Shown here piece after piece: positions 1 to 6,200 of a DNA stretch of 7,318 nt. The stretch is from contig MNYA01000177.1 in the NCBI GenBank assembly GCA_001872985.1, positions 1 to 7,318 of the forward strand, given 5' to 3'. The notes beneath the pieces are model-generated. The model made no database searches, was not told the origin of the DNA, and saw only the letters and a list, made by a program, of their open reading frames with translations. Source of the stretch: a bacterium CG2_30_54_10. GTDB lineage: Bacteria > Muiribacteriota > Ozemobacteria > Ozemobacterales > Ozemobacteraceae. A program made the position numbers and the translations under genes. Numbering within the stretch: the stretch's first letter is position 1; the number at the start of each line of letters is the position of its first letter.

Positions 1-74
1 CCCCCCTTCGCCTCGCGAAGTAAATTCGCGAGGCTCATCTCCCGCGGTCGGGCGCTTTGCGCCCTCCAGTCTGC
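1..74 (-). repeat. Dispersed structured repeat, copy C (truncated by window start)
   Basis: Read on the minus strand, bases 64 down to 7 align without gaps to a 58-nt core also found at 2926-2983 (copy A) and 3205-3262 (copy B). Hand-counted identity is 44/58 to B and 42/58 to A. The copy has a perfect 10-bp stem with a 5-nt loop (arms 10-19 and 25-34) and a perfect 6-bp stem with a 3-nt loop (arms 50-55 and 59-64). The run of C at 1-6 corresponds to the G-rich start of the third hairpin in A and B, so the rest of the copy lies before base 1. It begins about 3 nt after the stop of the FAD-subunit gene, so it would be transcribed as that gene's 3' end. No T-tract follows the visible hairpins on the minus strand, so I do not call a terminator. 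Confidence 0.8.
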
Positions 75-76
75 CT

Positions 77-964
77 TCATTCTTCCCCCGAATTATTGAG
101 CTGATACGATCGGGCATTCAATCGGTCGATGGCGCGAATGAAAAGTACCCCCGTCATTTTCTTTCGGTAATCCTTCAACGAGCGGATGTCATCAATCGGG
201 CGAGAAGCATCCATGACCAGCCTACTGGCCTTATCGACCAAATCGGCCGAAGGAGGAGGCCATCCCGCGGCAGTCATGAGCTCCTCGGCCTTTCGGCATC
301 TGAGGACGGTCGGGCCGACGGCACCAAGGGCAATGCGGAATTCGCGGCGGCCCTGCCCTGACTCGAAGCAGGAAACCGAAATGGATACCTTTGAAATTGC
401 GTGAGCCCGGCGTTCACCGAGCTTGAAGAAAACCCCGAAGGTTCTGCGATCTGGAAGCGCGAATGACTCGATTATCTCGCCCTGCCTCAGGACGGTTTTG
501 CCCGGCCCAGTGAAAAATTCGGCAATTGGAATCGTTCGTCGGCTTTCCGGTCCGAAGATTCGAACCATCGCATCGAGGCAGAACATCGCAGGAATGGTGT
601 CTCCGGCCGGAGATCCGTTGGCGATATTGCCGCCTATGGTCGCACAATTGCGTATCTGAAAGGCGCCTACCTGGATCGCACCCTGAGCCAGGCAAGGGAA
701 TCGATCAGCGACGAGAGGGGACTGAGCCAGCGCGGTCATGGTGCAGCCGCTTCCGATGATGATCGAATCGGACTCGCGCTCGATCTCTTGCAGTCGGAGG
801 CCGGAAATATCGACGAAATCGGTCAGGTTCGGCAACATTCCATTGCGGTGCTTCACCAGCAAATCGGTCCCGCCGGCGAGGATCCGGGCGCCCGGTCGAG
901 CGGAAAGGATGGCGACCGCATCGTCAAGGGAATCCGGACAATGGATGCTGATCGGGTTTTCCAT
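77..964 (-). CDS. Xanthine dehydrogenase/CO dehydrogenase-type FAD-binding subunit
   Basis: Medium (FAD) subunit of a molybdenum hydroxylase (XdhB/CoxM type), 295 aa, the usual size for a stand-alone subunit. It passes electrons between the [2Fe-2S] subunit and an external acceptor through FAD, in the cytoplasm. Visible motifs are the FAD pyrophosphate-binding AGGTDLL near residues 30-36, the second FAD motif ATIGGNIANGSPAGD near 108-122, and KLGERRAHAISKVS near 181-194. The C-terminal domain of the family follows and ends with a DYRKKM segment. There is no insertion of the kind that carries the extra [4Fe-4S] cluster in 4-hydroxybenzoyl-CoA reductase. I chose the ATG at 964 because AGGAG lies 6 nt upstream. 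An extension to 1003 would overlap the [2Fe-2S] gene and has no such site. The gene is 13 bp downstream of the [2Fe-2S] gene, clearly the same operon. The substrate cannot be told without the catalytic subunit. Confidence 0.93.
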   Translation of the reverse strand: MENPISIHCPDSLDDAVAILSARPGARILAGGTDLLVKHRNGMLPNLTDFVDISGLRLQEIERESDSIIIGSGCTMTALAQSPLVADRFPCLAQGAIQVGAFQIRNCATIGGNIANGSPAGDTIPAMFCLDAMVRIFGPESRRTIPIAEFFTGPGKTVLRQGEIIESFALPDRRTFGVFFKLGERRAHAISKVSISVSCFESGQGRREFRIALGAVGPTVLRCRKAEELMTAAGWPPPSADLVDKASRLVMDASRPIDDIRSLKDYRKKMTGVLFIRAIDRLNARSYQLNNSGEE

Positions 965-970
965 GGTTAT

Positions 971-975
971 CTCCT
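971..975 (-). promoter_or_regulatory. Shine-Dalgarno site of the FAD-subunit gene
   Basis: AGGAG on the minus strand, 6 nt before the ATG at 964. It falls in the 13-bp gap between the two subunit genes. It decides the start of the FAD subunit against the longer frame that opens at 1003. Confidence 0.8.
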
Positions 976-977
976 GG

Positions 978-1457
978 CTATTTTTCTCGGGCTGCACGTA
1001 CAACGGCTTGCTCGATCTTGGAATAACCGGTGCAGCGGCAAAGATTTCCCGACAGGGCTTCCTTTATCTGGGCAGATGACGGATTCGGATGGTGTTTGAG
1101 AAGGTGATACGAGGAGATAACCATTCCGGGAATGCAAAAGCCGCACTGAACCGCACCCTCATCGACATAGGCTTTTTGCAAGCGACCCATTAGCGGATCG
1201 TTCTCAAGGCCTTCGAGAGTCACAACCGAGTCAGTCGGGCGAAGTGTTGCCGCAAGTTTGAGGCAACTGTTGAGGGGAAACCCGTTGAAAAGAAGGGTGC
1301 AGGCCCCGCACTCGCCTTTCCCACAACCTTCTTTGGTCGCGGTCAGGGAAAAATTCCGGCGGAGCATCTCCAGGAGCGTCAGCACCGGTTGAACCTGCGT
1401 TTCGACGAGCTTTCCATTTAACGAAAAAGTAATCCGGATGGTTTCCTGTTTCGGCAT
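978..1457 (-). CDS. Molybdenum hydroxylase [2Fe-2S] subunit (XdhC/CoxS type)
   Basis: Small iron-sulfur subunit of the xanthine dehydrogenase/CO dehydrogenase family, 159 aa, normal length. It carries two [2Fe-2S] clusters that relay electrons from the molybdopterin centre to FAD. The N-terminal plant-ferredoxin-like domain has cluster ligands C45, C50, C53 and C65 (CGKGECGACT). The C-terminal helical domain has the second cluster, with C105, C108, C140 and C142 (CGFC and CRCTGY). All eight ligands are present, so the protein looks functional. The ATG at 1457 is preferred because AAGGTG stands 5 nt upstream. The longer frame from 1496 has no ribosome site and adds 13 non-conserved residues. 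It is the first gene of the pair, with the FAD gene following after 13 bp. The gene upstream on the same strand, a GAF/GGDEF protein, ends 186 bp away, with a palindromic repeat between, so cotranscription with it is uncertain. The name XdhC is also used for an unrelated maturation factor, so I give no symbol. Confidence 0.94.
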   Translation of the reverse strand: MPKQETIRITFSLNGKLVETQVQPVLTLLEMLRRNFSLTATKEGCGKGECGACTLLFNGFPLNSCLKLAATLRPTDSVVTLEGLENDPLMGRLQKAYVDEGAVQCGFCIPGMVISSYHLLKHHPNPSSAQIKEALSGNLCRCTGYSKIEQAVVRAAREK

Positions 1458-1462
1458 TTCAA

Positions 1463-1468
1463 CACCTT
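1463..1468 (-). promoter_or_regulatory. Shine-Dalgarno site of the [2Fe-2S] subunit gene
   Basis: AAGGTG on the minus strand, 5 nt before the ATG at 1457. It supports that start over the alternative at 1496, which has no purine-rich site before it. Confidence 0.65.
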
Positions 1469-1516
1469 TTCGTATCTGCCCAAAAAGAAGGGGCATCAGC
1501 TGATTCTCAACATAAA

Positions 1517-1598
1517 GCGAGATTCCTCACATTCGTTCGGAATGACAAACGATGCTGTCATTTCGACCGTGGACTTCTAAGAGGTAAATCTCTTGCGC
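1517..1598. repeat. Imperfect palindromic intergenic repeat (GAGATTCCTC...GGAATGACA type)
   Basis: The left arm 1517-1547 (GCGAGATTCCTC ... GGAATGACA) and right arm 1556-1598 (TGTCATTTC ... GAGGTAAATCTC) are imperfect inverted repeats around an 8-nt centre at 1548-1555. The best-paired parts are AATGACA/TGTCATT next to the centre, and CCTC/GAGG and GAGATT/AATCTC at the outside. The left arm also holds its own small stem, CATTC-GTTCG-GAATG (1530-1544). Short palindromes starting with TGTCATT and ending near AATCTC are familiar as dispersed intergenic elements in many bacterial genomes. Assigning this one to a named family would need a genome search. It lies 46 bp after the stop of the GAF/GGDEF gene on the minus strand, so it may protect or end that transcript. 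There is no coding ORF here. Confidence 0.65.
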
Positions 1599-1643
1599 CA
1601 GGAATCATTGAGTTTACTTTAATTATTGATTAGATACTCCTTT

Positions 1644-2882
1644 TCATTTGTCTGACACTACAGTATGGGGTTCTCCGGCTTCGCCCGAATCGTTAAGGAG
1701 ATTGAGAAGAGAACTAAAGGCGACCACCGGCACATCTTTGGAGCAGGCGGCTCCGAGAGCTTCTTCAGCCTTTTCGATAATGCCGGCTCCAAGGCTGGAG
1801 TCGCTGGGGTAAGTTGCAGTTCCGAGGTGAAGGCGAACCCGGATGCCCTTCAGAGCATCTTTTGTTTTGGCCTGTTTTTCGAACGCGGCCATAATGCGAC
1901 CGGCGACCAACTTCGCTACGTCGAGGTTGGTTTCAGTGAGGATGGCGGCAAAAGTGCCGGGAAGTTTTCCGGAAAACATTTGGTCCAGGCGGCGCAGAGA
2001 GGCTCTCAACGATCCCACGACAAGTTTGACCAGGGTTTCACGAATCGGCTCAGGAAGCTCTTCGAACGGGGTCAGGGAGAGCATCAAAAGCGTCATGTTT
2101 TGTTTGTAGCGTTCGGAGCGCTCCAGCTCAGTTTCAAAGGATTCCTTGAACCCGTCGTATCTGAGCAGGCCGGTCCGGGAATCCAGGAAGCGGCCATTGG
2201 CTGATTGCAACTGGGCTTGCTGAACTCCGATCGCTCCTTCGAGGAAAATTGCAATGGTTTCGAGCGATGAAACGGCCGCACTGTTCCATCTGGCGGGGAC
2301 GATGGCCAGGATCGCAGTCCGTTTGGCAATCAGGTGAAGGGGAACCAAGAGTAGGCTGAGTTGGGTAATTTCTGATTGAAAACTTCGGGAAGTCCATGCG
2401 GTTTCCCAGGCGGGGAGGGCTTCCTCACCCAGATTTCCGGGGTGACGGATCACCAGATCGCCATTGCGAAGGCTCCAGCGTATTCCAGAAAGCTGGCGAG
2501 GGATGGAGCCGACGGATGACACATGCGAGACGCTTCCGCCGTCTTCCGCCAAAAAAAGCGCCATTCCCTGGTGCCCGGTTTTTCCAAGAACGGCATTGAG
2601 AACCTCTGGAATCATTGCAGCATCAGGTTCGGCACGATCGGCGAGGACCCGGCGGACGGAGGAGAAATCAGATATTTTCTTGCTTAGCTGCAGTCGCCTT
2701 TCGGGAAAGCCTTCCCGAAAAATCAGGACGGTGTTCAGGATGACAAGTATCAGAAGCAGGTTGGGCAGCCGAATGGCTGTGTCGAAGAGTGGCTGTCCAC
2801 GCCACAACCCGAGGAGGATGACGCACAGAACGATGAGGTTTCCGAAAAGATAGGCGGTCAGATTTCGATTTGGATGTTTCAC
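1644..2882 (-). CDS. Membrane-anchored GAF-like protein with degenerate GGDEF domain
   Basis: A 412-aa protein read from the GTG at 2882. Two hydrophobic segments near residues 8-27 and 40-55 form an N-terminal membrane hairpin. A GAF-like region follows at about 85-225, then a GGDEF-fold domain at about 232-385. The GGDEF assignment rests on the DSRTGLLRYDGF opening (compare DxLTGLxNRxxF), the RRLDQMF segment, FAAILTET and LHLGTATYP (the usual GxA strand). The signature itself is lost: LPGTF (307-311) stands where GGDEF should be, so cyclase activity is very unlikely. The upstream RxxD (R297-D300), at the place of the c-di-GMP inhibitory site, is kept. A role as a membrane sensor or c-di-GMP-binding protein is inference. 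The start is uncertain. The frame stays open to a GTG at 2960, but those extra 26 codons lie largely in repeat A and have no ribosome site, and the one at 2882 is also weak. It is divergent from mfd. Confidence 0.82.
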   Translation of the reverse strand: MKHPNRNLTAYLFGNLIVLCVILLGLWRGQPLFDTAIRLPNLLLILVILNTVLIFREGFPERRLQLSKKISDFSSVRRVLADRAEPDAAMIPEVLNAVLGKTGHQGMALFLAEDGGSVSHVSSVGSIPRQLSGIRWSLRNGDLVIRHPGNLGEEALPAWETAWTSRSFQSEITQLSLLLVPLHLIAKRTAILAIVPARWNSAAVSSLETIAIFLEGAIGVQQAQLQSANGRFLDSRTGLLRYDGFKESFETELERSERYKQNMTLLMLSLTPFEELPEPIRETLVKLVVGSLRASLRRLDQMFSGKLPGTFAAILTETNLDVAKLVAGRIMAAFEKQAKTKDALKGIRVRLHLGTATYPSDSSLGAGIIEKAEEALGAACSKDVPVVAFSSLLNLLNDSGEAGEPHTVVSDK

Positions 2883-2915
2883 GTATCGTCTCAATAATTG
2901 TGTGGAATCACCACG

Positions 2916-3015
2916 ACAGGCCAGAGGGCGCAAGGCGTCCGACCGCCAGAAGTGGAACACGCGAACTCACTTCGCACATCGAAAGGGCACGCGCCCCCTT
3001 TTTTTTGATAAGATA
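2916..3015 (+). repeat. Dispersed structured repeat, copy A
   Basis: Full-length copy of the repeat also present at 3197-3295 and, inverted, at 1-74. The 58-nt core is 2926-2983. Hairpin 1 has arms GGGCGC 2926-2931 and GCGTCC 2935-2940. Hairpin 2 has arms 2957-2965 and 2971-2979. Only five of its pairs plus the outermost are Watson-Crick, and the other three become G-U pairs on the minus-strand RNA. Hairpin 3 is GGGC/GCCC (2985-2996), followed by eight T. The tail GATAAGATA (3007-3015) matches GACAAGATA in copy B. The copy overlaps the 5' extension of the GAF/GGDEF reading frame, which argues that this extension is not real coding sequence. Confidence 0.85.
2985..3006 (+). terminator. Terminator-like hairpin with T-tract in repeat A
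   Basis: A GGGC stem (2985-2988), loop ACGC, GCCC (2993-2996), then CC and eight T (2999-3006). An alternative pairing, AAAGGG (2982-2987) with CCCTTT (2996-3001), is also possible. The stem is short, so it would be a weak intrinsic terminator for plus-strand transcription. No annotated plus-strand gene lies before it. It may simply be part of the conserved repeat. Confidence 0.4.
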
Positions 3016-3196
3016 CCGTTTCACCTTATTCTTCACCTGAATGTCAGCTCGGATCGCAGACGCGCATACTTGACGGCCGTTGGTTCCCTGGCTTATCTTC
3101 GACGAACCCATTATACACATCCACCCGGATGGAAGCAATTTCACCGAAAGAATGGCGATGAGTATCATCTTAAAAATTCGGGGGAAGCACGAGAGC
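3016..3196. other. Intergenic spacer between repeat copies A and B
   Basis: Part of the 412-bp divergent region between the GAF/GGDEF gene and mfd. I see no convincing gene here. Open frames crossing it run into the repeats and show no ribosome site or family motif. A possible plus-strand promoter, TTGACG (3070-3075), 17 bp, TTATCT (3093-3098), has a good -35 but a poor -10. An AT-richer patch with TTATAC lies at 3111-3116. Promoters for both divergent genes should lie in this spacer or in the flanking repeats, but I cannot place them with confidence. Confidence 0.35.
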
Positions 3197-3265
3197 GCAA
3201 CTGATGGCGCAAAACGCCCAACCGCGGAGAGTGAGACACGCGAAATCGCTTCGCGTGTCGAAAGT

Positions 3266-3286
3266 GGGCGCGTGCCCCCTCTTTTT
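3266..3286 (+). terminator. Terminator-like hairpin just upstream of mfd
   Basis: GGGC (3266-3269), loop GCGT, GCCC (3274-3277), then CCTC and five T (3282-3286). It is the counterpart of the hairpin in repeat A. It ends 8 nt before the mfd ATG, so any plus-strand transcript started further upstream would have to read through it. The stem is only 4 bp, so termination would be inefficient. Confidence 0.35.
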
Positions 3287-3290
3287 GACA
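3285..3290 (+). promoter_or_regulatory. Consensus -35-like hexamer at the end of repeat B
   Basis: TTGACA is a perfect sigma70 -35 hexamer. At 17-bp spacing the downstream hexamer is TAGGCG, which is a poor -10 and already inside mfd. It is therefore recorded as a possible element only. In copy A the same place reads TTGATA. Confidence 0.15.
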
Positions 3291-3294
3291 AGAT

Positions 3295-6200
3295 ATGGCA
3301 ATGACAATAGGCGCCAACGACCATACTCAGCGCGGGCTTGAAAATGCCGGGCCGGTAACTTCGCTATTCCAGGATCTTTCCGCGCGCGAAAGCGGAAGCT
3401 TGGCTGGTTTGTTCGGGGCAATGCTTCCGATGTTCCTGGCCTATATTTCGAGACAGGACCGGGTAAATCTCATCATCGTTTCAAGCCCTGAACGCACGCG
3501 GCGCCTGGCCGAAGAGGCCAGATCCTGGCTGGGGCCTTTTTCCCACCGCCTTCGGCCGTTCCTTCCGGATCGAGTTTCGGTCTACGATCAGACGCCCTCT
3601 GACTCCGAGGTGATCCATCATCGGCTGGCCGCCATGGGCATGGAGTATTCCGGCGGGGGAACGGTTTTGGCGCCTATCGAGGCCGTTTGCGAGCGAATGT
3701 TCGAACCATCGACCTGGCTCGGCCGCTGTATGACCATCGAGCGTGGAACATTCATCCGACCCCACGAGCTTGCTCAGAAACTGGCCCTGATGGGCTTCCG
3801 CCGGGTCAATCTGGTGGAGGAACCTTGCCAATTCGCGGTAAGGGGTGGATTGATCGATTTTTTCCCTCCTGCGCTCGATCTTCCCGTCCGATGCGACATG
3901 TTCGGAGACGAGATTGAGACGATCAAGACGTTCTCGGTCGAAACCCAGCGGACTCTTGAACGGGTCGAAAAAGCGTTGGTAATCCCATGTCTGGAGATCC
4001 TTCCGTCCGAAGCCGAGAATCAGGAAGTGGTCGCGGCTGTGGAAAAAGCCCTTGATTCAATGGCGGAACCGACCTGCCGAGAGATCCTCCAACGGCGCCT
4101 TGAAAGATTCACGGCAGGCCCGGACAACCGAGACCTGCGCGAGCTGGTTCCGTTCCGCGCCAGGGGGGATGCCTACCTTTGGGATTTTCTTCCAAAGGCC
4201 CGGATCTACGTTGAAGACCCCGACCAGATGGCGGAATCGCTGGAAAATTTTCTCCAAGTACAAGAGCAGATTTTTCGCAAGGATGCTGACCTCACACCGC
4301 TTCCTCCTCCGAAGGAGTATTACCATTCCGCCGATGCTCTTCTGGAGCGGATGGCGGCAAGAAACCCGGTTTCCGTCAGCCGTTTCAAACAAAGCCAGGA
4401 AGACACGGGGCCGGGAGATGTAGAGCCGATCCCCCCGCCCGCTGATCCGAACCGGGAATCCCTGTTGAAGGATCTCCATCGCTGGACCCGTGAGGGTTAC
4501 GCGGTTGCCGTGATCATCACCGACGAAAACCGTTATCAAAGCCTGCGAAGCCTTCTTGCGGAGCGCAAGGTTCCTTTGCATTCGGCCGGTTCGCCAATGA
4601 ACCTTCGCAATGGTTCCGTTCTGATGATCCAGGGCCCGAGTCAACGCGGATTCCTGAACGTGCGGAAACGGGTTGCGGTGTTGGGTGAAGAAGACATTTT
4701 TTCATCCCATGCCAGACCCGGCGGAAAGCCTCGTCGAGTCGCTGAAGCCAGTCTCGCCAGCATCGATCAGCTTTCAGTCGGCGATCTGGTCGTCCATGTC
4801 GATCATGGCGTCGCGGAATACCGTGGAATCCAGGAGATGACGGCTGCCGGAAACACCCGGGAATATCTGATACTTCAATATGCAGGGGCGGATCGGCTCT
4901 ACGTTCCCACGGATCAGGTTCACAAAGTCCAGAAATATATCGGATTCGAGGGATTCGTTCCGACAGTGCATAGCCTGAATTCGAAGGTTTGGGAAGGTCA
5001 GAGACGACGCACGCAGAAAAACGTCGAGGCTATCGCCCGCGACCTGCTTGAACTCTATGCCAAGCGGCATTCCCAGCCCGGTTTCGCGTTTAGCCAGGAC
5101 AACGATTTTCAGCGCGACATGGAGCGTGCCTTTCCATTTATCGAGACACCCGATCAAATGAAAGCTATCGAAACGACGAAAAAAGACATGGAGCAGCCGG
5201 TTCCGATGGATCGCCTCATCTGCGGAGACGTCGGCTACGGCAAGACCGAGGTGGCAATGCGTGCGGCTTTCAAAGCCGTGAATTCCGGGAAACAGGTGGC
5301 GGTGCTTTCCCCGACGACGCTTCTGGCATTCCAGCATTACCAGACGTTTTCGGGGCGACTGGAGCCTTTTCCGGTCAAGGTCGATATGATCAGCCGGCTT
5401 CGTTCGGCGAGGGAACAGAAAGAAATACTCCAGAAGACCCAAAATGGGATGGTCGACATTTTGATCGGCACTCATCGCCTGCTGTCCCATGATGTCAACT
5501 TCAAGAATCTGGGCCTTTTGATCGTCGATGAGGAGCAGCGGTTCGGCGTCAAGCACAAGGAACGCCTGAAAAGCCTCAAGAGCCAGATCGACGTCCTCAC
5601 TCTCACGGCAACACCGATTCCGAGAACGCTTCAGATGGCCCTTTCAGGGATTCGGCAGATAAGCATCATCAACACACCGCCCGAAGACAGGCGGCCGGTT
5701 AACACCTATGTCGCTCCGTTCGATCCGGCCTGGGCGAAACGTGCGATCATCGAAGAACTGAAGCGCGGCGGACAGATCTACTACGTTTTCAACCGCGTGG
5801 AAAAGATCGACCAGAAAGCCGCATTCCTCAGGGAATTAGCCCCGGAAGCTCGAATAGTGGTTGCTCACGGCCAGATGGACGAACATCTGGTTGAGCAGAC
5901 TATGCTCGAGTTCATCGAAAAGAAGCACGATCTTCTTCTTGCTACGACAATCATCGAATCCGGCCTCGATATTCCGAATGTCAACACGCTGATCGTCGAC
6001 GAAGCTGAACGACTCGGTTTGTCACAGATGTACCAACTTCGCGGAAGGGTCGGGCGGTCAGCCCGGCAAGCCTGGGCTTACTTTTTCTACTCGAAAGGGA
6101 AGCGCCTCACCCAGGAAGCCCAGGAGCGCCTGGCCACGATCGAGGAACACACCGCGCTTGGGTCCGGTTTCAAGATCGCCTTGCGGGATCTCCAGATCCG

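Larger units (their letters stand above)
3197..3295 (+). repeat. Dispersed structured repeat, copy B, abutting the mfd start
   Basis: The 58-nt core is 3205-3262, with a hand count of 42/58 identical to A and 44/58 to C, without gaps. Hairpin 1 is reduced (GGCG 3206-3209 with CGCC). Hairpin 2 is a perfect 10-bp stem with a 5-nt loop (arms 3235-3244 and 3250-3259). Compared with copy C, two base pairs of this stem are replaced by two different base pairs, which is covariation. Hairpin 3 is GGGC/GCCC (3266-3277), followed by a T-rich run. The final ACAAGATA reaches the A of the mfd ATG, so the repeat makes up the whole immediate 5' flank of mfd. Confidence 0.85.

Noticed and set aside
1665..2204. 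179-codon plus-strand frame opposite the GAF/GGDEF gene
   Set aside because: Antisense to a gene with recognisable domains. Its translation is low-complexity and matches no family I know.
3070..3098. Possible promoter TTGACG-17-TTATCT upstream of mfd
   Set aside because: The -10 matches the consensus at only two positions, so it is noted in the spacer entry and not called.
1..3295. Repeats A, B and C as a CRISPR array
   Set aside because: Only three diverged copies, in both orientations and kilobases apart, with no regular spacers and no cas genes.
3080..3304. 74-codon plus-strand frame between the repeats
   Set aside because: Its second half is repeat B in translation, it overlaps the mfd start, and it shows no domain or Shine-Dalgarno sequence.
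2908..3324. 138-codon minus-strand frame across repeats A and B with an internally repeated peptide
   Set aside because: The repeated peptide (SRVxLxAVGRxAPS) is only the translation of the two DNA repeat copies. There is no ribosome site, and the frame overlaps the mfd start.
4057..4644. 195-codon minus-strand frame inside mfd
   Set aside because: A shadow of the mfd coding strand, with no motif or ribosome site.
4774..5556. 260-codon open frame on the minus strand inside mfd
   Set aside because: It lies wholly opposite the conserved RID and helicase region of mfd and shows no family motif. It is a shadow frame.
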